Source: an uncultured Luteimonas sp. | GTDB taxonomy: Bacteria > Pseudomonadota > Gammaproteobacteria > Xanthomonadales > Xanthomonadaceae | Direction: 5' to 3' | Length of the DNA stretch: 64,000 nt | Assembly: GCA_934541015.1 (NCBI GenBank) | Contig: CAKTDC010000011.1 | Span: 23,054 to 87,053 of the forward strand | Position numbers and translations under genes: made by a program | Shown: in pieces, positions 56,905 to 64,000 of the stretch | Position numbering within the stretch: the first letter of the stretch is position 1 | Layout of the letters: the number at the start of each line of letters is the position of its first letter | The notes under the pieces: model-generated | What the model was told of the DNA's origin: nothing | Databases searched by the model: none | The model's input: the letters and a program-made list of their open reading frames with translations, nothing else

Positions 56905-58877
56905 TGCGTGGGCTCCGGGCGATCGGGGGATGCGGGGCGGTGCTTGCGCAGGTCGCGGATCAGGCGCTGGGCTCCGGCATCCGCGTCCTGTCCGGGAGCG
57001 TAGCGCCATTTCGCGAAACGCGCGCTGAGCGTGCGCAGTTCGCCGGCCCCCGCGGGCCGCGTGGACGCCACCCGTTCGGCCCAGCGCTGCGCGGGCTCGT
57101 GCGGCTCGCGCCCCAGCCCCAGCCGCGCATAGCGCGCGCCCAGGCGGTGCCAGGCGCGCAATACCGGATCGCGCTCGCGCTCGCCGCGCGCGGCCAGCCA
57201 CAGCATCGCGCCCAGCGCCAGCGCGGCGGCAAGCGAGAACAGCAGGATCAGCCCGCTCGACCCGGTGCGCTCCATCCGCAGCGGGCGCAGCAGCGCCTGC
57301 TGCCGGGCGGCATCGAAGCCGAGCACGAAATCGTTCCAGCCGCGCCGCATCCAGTCGCCCAGGTCCATCGCCCGGCCCAGGCCCGGCAGGTTGCCCAGGG
57401 CGCCGGCACCGCGGTCTTCCAGGGTGTCGTAGATGCGTTCGGGCGCGACCGCGGCGGTCGGGTCCACGCGCACCCAGCCGCGTCCTTCCAGCCACACTTC
57501 CGCCCAGGCGTGGGCGTCCATCCGGCGCACGATCCAGTAGTTGCCGATCGGATTGCGGTAGCCGCCGACGTAGCCGGTGACCACCCGCGCCGGAATGCCC
57601 GCCGCGCGCATCAGGATCACGAAGGCCGAGCTGTAGTGCTCGCAGAAGCCCTGCTTCCACTCGAACAGGAACTCGTCCGCGGAGTGGCGCCCGGGCAGCG
57701 GGGTGTCGAGGGTGTAGCCGAACTCGGCGCGGATCATGGTCATCGCGCGCTGCACGATCGCCGCGTCGTTGCCGGCGCCGGCCTGCTGCCGCCACTGCCG
57801 GCCGAGCGCGACCGTGCGCGGGTTGAACCCCTCCGGCAGCCGCAGCGTGGCCTGGCGCAGCATCACCGGCAGCTTCGCTTCGAACTCCACCGGTGCGGCC
57901 GCGGTCATCCGCCAGCGGGTCACGCTGCTGAGCGGGCGTGCGGTGTAGAGCGTGCGGTCCCAGCCGGTCCGGGCGCCGTCGGGCACCGACTGCGGCAGCT
58001 CCAGCGCCGGCAGCACGCGGCGGTCGGTCGGCTCCACTTCAACCTCGTACTCCCACACGGCCGCCGCCCCCCGCACCTCGGCCGCCGGCAGGTTGCGCAG
58101 CCAGCGTGAATGGGTCCAGTCGCGGCCGTCGAAGTCGGTCAGCACCGGCCCGCGCCAGTACATTTCCGAGGTGGCGGGCGTGGCGCCGGAGAACGTGACC
58201 CGCAGCGCAGGCCGGTCGTCGGTCATGAAATCGATCCACTGCCCCGGCGACATGGTGTCCGACAGCCCCGGCCGCGCCAGCGCGCGCTCGGGCACGCCCC
58301 ACATCGGCGTGGCGATGCGCGGGAACAGCCAGAACGCGGCCAGCGCCAGCGGCAGGCCCAGGCCGACCAGGCGCAGGACCGAGAGCGCACGGCTGCGCAG
58401 CGGCGGCGCGCCGCGCGGATCGCCCGACTCCAGGTCCGACAGCTGCGACAGCGCGACCAGCGCGAGCAGCACCCCCAGCAGCCCCAGCAGCAGCGACAGC
58501 GGCCCCTGGTCGAGCAGGAAGGTGGAGAACGGCGCGAACAGCGCGAAGCCGACCAGGCTGCGCGCATCGCGCACCGTGTTCAGTTCGACCGGCTTGATCG
58601 CCAGCATCGCCGCGAGCAGGGCGCAGGCGGTATCCCGGCCGAACGCGAAGCGGGTGTTGCTCAACACGATCCAGGCCAGCGCCACCGCCAGCAGCGCGCG
58701 CAGCCACCCCGGTGGCTTGCGCCCGCGCGAGAGCAGCACGGTGACCACCGACAGGGTCGCGATCGCGACCGCGGTGACCGGCGGCAGCTGCAGCAGCAGC
58801 GGCAGCAGGCAGGCGCCCGAGGCGGCCAGGGTGGCGGTGCGGCTGGTGCCGTCGAGCAGGGGCGAGTTACCGCGCAC
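56901..58877 (-). CDS. tgpA: TgpA-type transmembrane transglutaminase
   Basis: The product has several membrane segments in its first 200 residues, then a periplasmic transglutaminase-like domain with the triad Cys (GFCEHYSSAFV), His (RRMDAHAWAEVW) and Asp (VRVDPTAAV), and a last membrane segment near residue 560. TgpA of Pseudomonas aeruginosa is the remembered model; its substrate is unclear. I place the start at a GTG (58877, VRGNSPLLDG), giving 658 residues and an 11-base overlap with the DUF58 gene; no nearby ATG fits. Confidence 0.88.
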   Translation of the reverse strand: MRGNSPLLDGTSRTATLAASGACLLPLLLQLPPVTAVAIATLSVVTVLLSRGRKPPGWLRALLAVALAWIVLSNTRFAFGRDTACALLAAMLAIKPVELNTVRDARSLVGFALFAPFSTFLLDQGPLSLLLGLLGVLLALVALSQLSDLESGDPRGAPPLRSRALSVLRLVGLGLPLALAAFWLFPRIATPMWGVPERALARPGLSDTMSPGQWIDFMTDDRPALRVTFSGATPATSEMYWRGPVLTDFDGRDWTHSRWLRNLPAAEVRGAAAVWEYEVEVEPTDRRVLPALELPQSVPDGARTGWDRTLYTARPLSSVTRWRMTAAAPVEFEAKLPVMLRQATLRLPEGFNPRTVALGRQWRQQAGAGNDAAIVQRAMTMIRAEFGYTLDTPLPGRHSADEFLFEWKQGFCEHYSSAFVILMRAAGIPARVVTGYVGGYRNPIGNYWIVRRMDAHAWAEVWLEGRGWVRVDPTAAVAPERIYDTLEDRGAGALGNLPGLGRAMDLGDWMRRGWNDFVLGFDAARQQALLRPLRMERTGSSGLILLFSLAAALALGAMLWLAARGERERDPVLRAWHRLGARYARLGLGREPHEPAQRWAERVASTRPAGAGELRTLSARFAKWRYAPGQDADAGAQRLIRDLRKHRPASPDRPEPTQ

Positions 58878-59865
58878 GGCCGTCCATCTCCTGCGGCAGC
58901 AGCGCCAGCGCGCGCAGGCAGGCGTGGCGGTGCTGCGGCCCCTGCGCCGGACCCAGCGGCGGCTGGCCGGGCAGGTCGAGGCGGTAGCGTCGCGACTCGC
59001 GCTCGGCCTCGTCCACCCAGCGCGCAAGCCGGCGGATGCGGTCCTCCCAGGCCAGGCCCGACAGCGCGCGCCAGGCGAGCACGATGTCGGCGCCGGCGGG
59101 CTGCTCGTATTCGCGCACCAGCAGCACGTCGCGCCGCGCCGAGGGCTTCCAGGCGATCGCCCGGCGCGAATCGCCGCGGCGCCAGGCGCGCAGGTGGTGG
59201 ACGTCATCGCCCTGCGGGTTGAGGCGGGCGCGGGCGCTGTCGCCGCTGCCGGCCGGAAGCGGCGGGCCGTGGGCTTCGGGCGCGGGATAGACCAGCAGCG
59301 GTTCCGCCGGCCACACCCAGGCCCAGGCGCGCGCAAGCCCGAGCGGGCGCCGGGTCGAGATCCGCAGCCGCCCCGGCTGCAGCCAGCCGCGGCGCGCGGT
59401 GGCGATGGCGACCACGGCCTCGCCGGCGCCGTCCTCCAGCGACAGCACCGCGGTGCTGCCCATGCACTCCACCCGCAGGCCACGGCGCGTGCGCGCGTCG
59501 CCGGCGCGCGCGTGCACGCGCAGCGGCAGCGCGCTGCCTGCGGCCACCGGCTCGCCGCCGATCGCGTGGATCGACAGGCCGCTCAGCTGCAGCTGCGCAT
59601 ACAGCAGGCTGGCCAGCCCCGCGCCGACCAGCAGCAGGCACAGCAGCAGCGCCGGATTGTTGTTGTAGTTCAGCGCGCCCAGGCCCATCGCCGCCAGCAG
59701 CGCGCCGTAGAAGAGGCCGAAGCCGGTGGGCAGGACGTAGATGCGCCTGCGGTCGAAGCGCACGGGCAGCGCTTCGGGCGCCCGCGGGCGGGCCCAGGAT
59801 TCGAAGAAGGTGCGGAGGCGGTGGAGGCCGGTGGCGGGCATGGGGCGCGGCTGCTCCTCGCTCAA
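58867..59865 (-). CDS. DUF58 (von Willebrand-like) membrane protein
   Basis: The 332-residue product has two adjacent membrane segments (VLPTGFGLFYGALLAAMGLG and LLLCLLLVGAGLASLLY) and then a DUF58 domain with the hallmark DDVHHLRAWRRGDSRRAIAWK. DUF58 proteins regularly accompany MoxR ATPases and are thought to work with them in metal-dependent protein maturation. Its ATG overlaps the moxR stop (ATGA). Confidence 0.9.
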   Translation of the reverse strand: MSEEQPRPMPATGLHRLRTFFESWARPRAPEALPVRFDRRRIYVLPTGFGLFYGALLAAMGLGALNYNNNPALLLCLLLVGAGLASLLYAQLQLSGLSIHAIGGEPVAAGSALPLRVHARAGDARTRRGLRVECMGSTAVLSLEDGAGEAVVAIATARRGWLQPGRLRISTRRPLGLARAWAWVWPAEPLLVYPAPEAHGPPLPAGSGDSARARLNPQGDDVHHLRAWRRGDSRRAIAWKPSARRDVLLVREYEQPAGADIVLAWRALSGLAWEDRIRRLARWVDEAERESRRYRLDLPGQPPLGPAQGPQHRHACLRALALLPQEMDGRAR

Positions 59866-60815
59866 TCCACCTGCACCCCGTGCAGGATCGCTTTGGCCAG
59901 CGAGGCGCCGTCCCCGGCTTCGCTTTCCGGGATCAGGCGGTGCGCGGCGACCGCGCCGAACAGCGCCTGTACGTCTTCGGGCAGCACGTGCTGGCGCCCG
60001 AGCAGCATGGCGTAGGCGCGGGCGGCGCGCAGCAGGGCGATGCCGGCGCGCGGCGACAGGCCCACGCGCACGCCCGCCTGGTGGCGGCTGCGCAGCAGCA
60101 GCGCCTGCACGTAGCCGATCAGCGCGTCGCTGGCGTGCACCGCGGCCACCGCGCGGCGCAGCTGCAGCACGCCCTCGGCGTCGAGCATGGGCGCGGCCTG
60201 CGCGATCAGGTCGCGGCGGTCCTCGCCGGCCAGCAGCAGGCGCTCGGCGTCCTCGTTCGGATAGCCCAGGTTGAGGCGCAGCAGGAAGCGGTCGAGCTGC
60301 GAATCCGGCAGCGGGTAGGTGCCCGACAGGTCCACCGGGTTCTGGGTGGCGATCACGAAGAACGGATCGGGCAGGGCGTGGGTGCTGCCGTCCACGGTGA
60401 CCTGGTGCTCGGCCATCGCCTCGAGCAGCGCGCTCTGCGTGCGCGGCGGCGCGCGGTTGATCTCGTCGGCCAGCAGCACGTGCGCGAACACCGGCCCGGG
60501 GTGGAACTCGAAGCGGCGCGTCTGCGCGTCATAGATCGACACGCCGACGATGTCCGAGGGCAGCAGGTCCGAGGTGAACTGCACGCGCTGGAACCCGAGG
60601 CCCAGCGTGGCCGCCAGCGCGTGCGCAAGCGTGGTCTTGCCCAGGCCGGGCAGGTCCTCGATCAGCAGGTGTCCGCCCGAGAGCAGGGCGGTGAACGCGA
60701 GCCGCACCTCCTGCGGCTTGCCCAGCACCAGCGCGTTGACCTGGTCCAGCGCGGCCTTGATCCGCTCGCGGTGGGCGTCGGTTAGCATGTGCGGCGCTGC
60801 GGGGGAGACGGACAC
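59862..60815 (-). CDS. MoxR-family AAA+ ATPase
   Basis: MoxR ATPases act as chaperones for maturation of partner proteins. The 317-residue product shows Walker A DLPGLGKTTLAHAL, Walker B LLADEINRAPPRTQSALLEAM and the sensor IATQNPVDLSGTYPLPDSQ. I prefer the GTG start at 60815, which has AGGAGG five bases upstream, over the ATG at 60788. It leads a leftward operon moxR-DUF58-tgpA-slp in which every junction overlaps. Confidence 0.92.
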   Translation of the reverse strand: MSVSPAAPHMLTDAHRERIKAALDQVNALVLGKPQEVRLAFTALLSGGHLLIEDLPGLGKTTLAHALAATLGLGFQRVQFTSDLLPSDIVGVSIYDAQTRRFEFHPGPVFAHVLLADEINRAPPRTQSALLEAMAEHQVTVDGSTHALPDPFFVIATQNPVDLSGTYPLPDSQLDRFLLRLNLGYPNEDAERLLLAGEDRRDLIAQAAPMLDAEGVLQLRRAVAAVHASDALIGYVQALLLRSRHQAGVRVGLSPRAGIALLRAARAYAMLLGRQHVLPEDVQALFGAVAAHRLIPESEAGDGASLAKAILHGVQVD

Positions 60816-60970
60816 GGAACCTCCTGTGCTTGCTTCGGTCCAGGGCCGCGTCCGCACCGGGCCGCGGAGACCGCCGTGCATGCGCCGAAGGCGCGGTCCG
60901 AGAACCTGGCCGCGGCCGCGGCGGAGCTGACGGGCTTTCTGGCGGACGAGTGTAGCGGGGTCGCGGCGCG

Positions 60971-62824
60971 ATGCGGTCGACAATCGGAGCGAAATCGACG
61001 TTCGTCACGCTGTGGGCCGCGCTGCTGCTGGCCAAGCTCGCGATCGCCGCGCGCCTGCCGCTGTTCGTGGACGAGGTGTTCTACTGGCAGGAAGGCCGGC
61101 ACCTGGCCTGGGCCTACTCCGACCTTCCGGGGCTGACCGCGTGGCTGACGCGGCTGGGCGGGGAAGTCTTCGGCGATGGCGTGCTCGCGCTGCGGCTGCC
61201 GTTCCTGGCCATCGCCGCGGCGCTGCCCTGGCTGGTGGTGCGCATCGCCCGCCGCGTGGACGATGACGCGTCGGCCTGGGTGGCCGGCTGCGCGGCGCTG
61301 CTGCTGCCGCTGCTGGCGACCCTCGGCCTGCTGGCGCTGCCCGACGTGGCGATGACCTTCGCCACCGCGCTGTGCCTGGATGCGATCACCCGCCTGCTGC
61401 GCGGCGTGGATGCGGCCGGCGCGCTGGAGCTGGCGCTGGGGCTGGTGATCGGCGGGCTCAGCCACTACCGCTTCGTCGCCGTGATCGGCGCCGGCTTCAT
61501 CGCCCTGCTGCTGCTGGCCGAGGGCCGGCGGCTGCTGCGCGAGCCGCGGGTGCTGGCCGCGCTCGCGGCCGGCGCCGCGGCGTGGATCCCGCTGCTGTGG
61601 TGGAACCTGGCCAACGCCGAGGCCGGGCTGCGCTTCCAGCTCGTCGACCGCCACCCCTGGGCGCTGCACGCCGACGGTGTTTCCTTCCTTGCCGTGCAGG
61701 CCGCGGTGGTCACGCCGCTGCTGGCCGCCGCGCTGCTGGCCGCGGGCTGGGCCGATCGCCGCCACCGGGACCCGGCGCGACGGCTGCTGGCGTGGGCGGG
61801 CGGCATCGTGGTGGCCGGCTTCTTCGTGCTCGGCTTCGTCGCCGACAGCGAGCGGGTGAGCTTCCACTGGCCGCTGCCGGGCTGGCTCGCCCTGCTGCCG
61901 CTGCTGCCGCAGCTGCTCGAACGCTGGCGCCCCTGGCTGCGCGCATCGCTGTGGGCGCTGGCCGGCCTGGGAGCGCTGGCGGCGCTGGGTTTCCACTTGG
62001 CGGTGTCCTCGCCTGGCGTGCGCGCGCAGATGGCGGCGCTGAAGTGGTACCCGTCCAACTTCGCCGGCTGGGACGCACTGGCCGCCACCGTGGCCGACGC
62101 GCGCGCGCAGCTGCCGCCGGGGACGCGGCTGGTGGCCGACAACTTCAAGCTCGGCGCCGAGCTCGGCTTCGTCCTGGGCGATCCGCGCATCCCGGTGCTC
62201 GACCACCCGCTCAACCACCACCACGGCCGCGCGCCGCAGCTGCGGCTGTGGGCCCTGCAGTGGCGTCCGCAGGATCTGCCGGCGGACACCCCGGTGCTGC
62301 TGGTCGTCGGCGCCAGCGACGTGCCCTACCGCGACCTGCTGCGGCGCTATCACGCCCTGTGCGACGCCTTCGGCCCGCTGCCGCCGCCGCAGGTGCTCAA
62401 CGTCGACCACGGCCGCCGCCGCTTCCTGCTGCTGGCATGGCCGGACGGGGTGGGGGCCGGGAGCGGATCGTCGCGGCCCTGCACGGCGCCGGCGATGGCC
62501 TGGATCGACCGGCCGTTGCCGCGGGCCGTGGTTGGCGAGGAGTTCGAAGTGGCCGGTTGGGCCTTCAAGGACGGCGCCGGCATCGCGCGCGTGGACGTCA
62601 CCCTGGACGGGGTGGCGGTGGCGCGGGCGGAGTACGGCGCCGCGATGCCGGAGGTCGCAGGCTACTGGGGCGTGTCCACCGATCCGCAGCATCCGCGCGT
62701 GGGCTTCCGGGCAACCGTGCGCCTGGAAGATGGCCACCGCGGCCGCCGCTGGCTGGGCCTGACCCTGCACGGCCACGACGGCAGCGTGGAGGCGTGGAGC
62801 GAACAGCCTGTGGCCATCGATTGA
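60971..62824 (+). CDS. PMT/ArnT-like membrane glycosyltransferase
   Basis: The 617-residue product has about ten membrane segments in its first 370 residues and the lipid-sugar transferase signature PLFVDEVFYWQEGRHLAWAY, with the acidic pair DE of the first loop. It should use an undecaprenyl- or dolichyl-type sugar donor at the periplasmic face. After a soluble region there is a C-terminal beta-rich domain (about 515-617: VAGWAFKDGAGIARVDVTLDG), perhaps sugar binding. Acceptor unknown (lipid A, or protein). It is divergent from the moxR operon. Confidence 0.82.
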   Translation: MRSTIGAKSTFVTLWAALLLAKLAIAARLPLFVDEVFYWQEGRHLAWAYSDLPGLTAWLTRLGGEVFGDGVLALRLPFLAIAAALPWLVVRIARRVDDDASAWVAGCAALLLPLLATLGLLALPDVAMTFATALCLDAITRLLRGVDAAGALELALGLVIGGLSHYRFVAVIGAGFIALLLLAEGRRLLREPRVLAALAAGAAAWIPLLWWNLANAEAGLRFQLVDRHPWALHADGVSFLAVQAAVVTPLLAAALLAAGWADRRHRDPARRLLAWAGGIVVAGFFVLGFVADSERVSFHWPLPGWLALLPLLPQLLERWRPWLRASLWALAGLGALAALGFHLAVSSPGVRAQMAALKWYPSNFAGWDALAATVADARAQLPPGTRLVADNFKLGAELGFVLGDPRIPVLDHPLNHHHGRAPQLRLWALQWRPQDLPADTPVLLVVGASDVPYRDLLRRYHALCDAFGPLPPPQVLNVDHGRRRFLLLAWPDGVGAGSGSSRPCTAPAMAWIDRPLPRAVVGEEFEVAGWAFKDGAGIARVDVTLDGVAVARAEYGAAMPEVAGYWGVSTDPQHPRVGFRATVRLEDGHRGRRWLGLTLHGHDGSVEAWSEQPVAID

Positions 62825-63131
62825 GGGGAGGGTGGTGCCCGACGCTGCGGCATGAATCAGGGGAAGGCAGTCCTTTCAGCGACTGGGAAACGGACTACCT
62901 CGCCTGTTGTCGCGCGGTCAACAGGCAGCGTACGCCGACCTTGACCAGAAGCCGTTACCGCCGCGATTCGCGGTGATAAGAGATACCACCCCGAATCGCA
63001 CGGAACCGTAGTTGTCGTCCGCGGAGCAGAGGCGAGGCAAGTCGCTGATGCGGCTGGGGATTTGCGGTTGACGGCCCCGGATTGTCGCTGAATACTGCTT
63101 CTTATCATCCCGTTTTCGGGATCTAAAAGTA
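62825..63131. other. Gap before the first integron cassette
   Basis: These 307 bases hold no gene that I can support and, in particular, no integrase or piece of one on either strand. A hairpin GCCTGTTG/CAACAGGC (62902-62909 with 62919-62926) may end the glycosyltransferase transcript. A promoter-like pair (63068-63096) and a small hairpin ATCCCG-TTTT-CGGGAT (63107-63122) precede the cassette border. An attI site could be here but cannot be identified by consensus. Confidence 0.6.
63068..63096 (+). promoter_or_regulatory. Probable promoter reading into the cassettes
   Basis: TTGACG (63068-63073) and AATACT (63091-63096) are 17 bases apart and point into the first cassette, 36 bases before its border. 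This is the place of a cassette promoter (Pc) in an integron. Confidence 0.5.
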
Positions 63132-63138
63132 GTTAGCG
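63132..63138 (+). mobile_element. Core site at the start of cassette 1
   Basis: GTTAGCG here is the exact reverse complement of CGCTAAC at 63538-63544, the outer box of the first attC. In a cassette these two boxes pair in the excised circle, so this marks the left recombination border, between G63132 and T63133. Confidence 0.75.
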
Positions 63139-63141
63139 CAC

Positions 63142-63543
63142 ATGACCCGCTACAGTCTCGCAATTTCTGTAATGCTTCTTGCCGCCTGCCAAGGCTCACA
63201 GCCGCGTGCTCCCGCGCTTGACTCCCGTGTCATTCGTTTACTTGAGATCAGCCATGCTTGGATAGATCAGCCGCGTTGCTTCTATGAGCAGATCGGCGAA
63301 TCTACCGACGAACTTTTTATCTATCTTGACTGTCGATCACCCAACCATCAGCAAGGTACAAATGGCCCTGCAGTCGTCAGACTTTCGGAAGATGGAACTC
63401 CCGTTAGGGTGCTCAAGCCCGGTGATGGCTCGCAACATCAGATCGATATTGCGCAAATGTTCCCCACGTCTGCGCAGGAGATGCTTTCATCACGTAACCT
63501 CGTTGAACTGCAACAGCGTGTGCAGTCGCTACATGCGCGCTAA
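63142..63543 (+). CDS. Cassette-borne lipoprotein of unknown function
   Basis: The 133-residue product has a lipoprotein signal with lipobox LLAAC (C17: SLAISVMLLAAC), then a small domain I do not recognise (IDQPRCFYEQIGESTDELF, VVRLSEDGTPVRVLKPGDGS). Base use is less GC-rich than in the rest of the window, as expected for a recently acquired cassette gene. It starts 10 bases inside the cassette and its stop overlaps the attC. Confidence 0.75.
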   Translation: MTRYSLAISVMLLAACQGSQPRAPALDSRVIRLLEISHAWIDQPRCFYEQIGESTDELFIYLDCRSPNHQQGTNGPAVVRLSEDGTPVRVLKPGDGSQHQIDIAQMFPTSAQEMLSSRNLVELQQRVQSLHAR

Positions 63544-63597
63544 CAATTCATTCAAGCCGACGCCGCTTCGCGGCGCGGCTTAACTCAGGTGTTAGGC
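63538..63597 (+). mobile_element. Integron attC site 1
   Basis: The 60-base site runs from CGCTAAC to GTTAGGC. Its centre folds as AAGCCG-A-CGCCG, a CTT turn, and CGGCG-CGGCTT, leaving an unpaired A as required for strand choice by the integrase. Orientation places an integrase to the left. It is nearly identical to the site at 63899-63958. Confidence 0.9.
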
Positions 63598-63602
63598 GGC
63601 TA

Positions 63603-63872
63603 CTAGCACGGGTGATGCGGCGGCAGGCCGTCCGCACCAGCGCACCTTTCCGCCCACCGCTCGTCCGCTTCGTCCGGCTCCAGGTTCGCCAATTCGTCCT
63701 CCATTTCCTCGATGGTGACGTGCTCCAGCGTCCAATCGTCCTGCGCTGCAAAAGCTGCCCGCACTTCGTTCGGCGTCTTGGCTCGGAGTGCGTGCGCCGT
63801 TGCCAGCTTTCCAACGCCATCAAGTCGGTTAAATGTTTCCATCGCGCGGTTCACAAGTTGTTCGTTTGCCAC
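63603..63872 (-). CDS. Cassette 2 gene, reverse orientation, unknown function
   Basis: The 89-residue product is not recognised. It starts at a GTG (63872) with AAGGAG eight bases upstream, and is acidic in the middle (TIEEMEDELANLEPDEADERW). It is read opposite to the usual cassette direction. A frame on the plus strand also spans the cassette but runs through the attC and lacks a ribosome site, so the minus frame is preferred. Such reversed cassette genes often carry their own promoter. Confidence 0.6.
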   Translation of the reverse strand: MANEQLVNRAMETFNRLDGVGKLATAHALRAKTPNEVRAAFAAQDDWTLEHVTIEEMEDELANLEPDEADERWAERCAGADGLPPHHPC

Positions 63873-63898
63873 TGTTGTATCTCCTTCGGTTGGTCGCC

Positions 63899-63958
63899 GC
63901 CTAACAATTCATTCAAGCCGACGCCGCTTCGCGGCGCGGCTTAACTCAGGTGTTAGGC
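63899..63958 (+). mobile_element. Integron attC site 2
   Basis: From GCCTAAC to GTTAGGC, 60 bases, identical to the first site except in the left outer box, which here is the complement of the GTTAGGC at 63591-63597 that opens cassette 2. Cassette 2 is therefore 361 bases long (63592-63952). Confidence 0.92.
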
Positions 63959-63961
63959 CGC

Positions 63962-64000
63962 ATGGAAGCTATCCTCGCAATCGTTCAACTCGCCCTAGCG
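63962..64000 (+). CDS. Start of a third cassette gene (cut by the window)
   Basis: An ATG four bases after the core site opens a frame that begins MEAILAIVQLALA and is cut by the window end. Its position close to the core site is typical of cassette genes. The hydrophobic start could be a membrane segment or leader. Confidence 0.5.
   Translation, partial: MEAILAIVQLALA

Noticed and set aside
62857..63199. Minus-strand frames next to the cassettes as an integrase remnant
   Set aside because: The 83- and 93-codon frames show none of the tyrosine recombinase motifs and no resemblance to an IntI N-terminus.

Overview
The window is a 64 kb piece of a high-GC gammaproteobacterial chromosome. The ribosomal and RNA polymerase proteins (SecY, RpoA), the malate dehydrogenase, the KdkA kinase, the class II DAHP synthase and the many short intergenic palindromes all point to the family Xanthomonadaceae (Lysobacteraceae), probably near Lysobacter or Luteimonas. 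This placement rests on remembered family sequences, not on a search. Most of it is core chromosome; plainly accessory DNA appears only at the right end and in a few small insertions.

Layout. 0-5.2 kb: end of the spc operon (secY) and the alpha operon (rpsM-rpsK-rpsD-rpoA-rplQ), with unusually long spacers. 5.2-13.2 kb: dsbB, class II DAHP synthase, a DUF2127 membrane protein, typA, ppiB, an aminotransferase, a tethered glutaredoxin-like protein and mdh. 13.3-23 kb: an M14 peptidase, then a methylcitrate (propionate) locus. Here prpB-prpC-acnD-prpF are read rightward. Divergent from them is a citrate synthase paralogue carrying an N-terminal helix-turn-helix, with two AT-rich palindromes in the shared promoter. 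A vapBC-like toxin-antitoxin pair sits between acnD and prpF. 23-33 kb: glutathione S-transferase, a SleB-like wall hydrolase, an OmpA-family protein, kbl and tdh (split by a secreted HExxH protein), and an S46 dipeptidyl peptidase. 33-39 kb: histidine phosphatase, folC, a double-SPOR protein, purF, a DUF455 protein and lpxH. 39-46.5 kb: gltX, then a zinc-type island of zur, a MarR/MFS pair, a histidine-rich TonB receptor behind a near-consensus Zur box, a MerC-like protein and the small ribosomal protein bTHX.

46.5-53 kb: two tRNA-Ser genes (CGA and GGA), each followed by a copy of the same 92-nt multi-hairpin repeat. Between them lie a glycosyltransferase, kdkA, an MBL-fold hydrolase and a molybdopterin operon (moaA-DUF1801-moaC-moaD-moaE), and then the 4.5S SRP RNA. 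The moaD-moaE gap is filled by an 18-bp tandem repeat that stays open and overlaps both neighbours by ATGA. 53-56.4 kb: dnaX-ybaB-recR and a HIT protein, with heptamer repeats. 56.4-60.8 kb: a leftward moxR-DUF58-tgpA-slp operon with overlapping genes. 61-62.8 kb: a PMT/ArnT-like membrane glycosyltransferase.

63.1-64 kb: integron gene cassettes. Two nearly identical 60-bp attC sites, and matching core sites at each cassette start, delimit two complete cassettes and the start of a third. No integrase gene is visible to the left, which is the side where the attC orientation would place it.

The most noteworthy observations are the HTH-citrate synthase with its palindromic operator beside the prp genes, the integrase-less cassette array, the structured repeat linked to both tRNA-Ser genes, the bridging repeat ORF in the moa operon, and the predicted Zur-controlled receptor island.
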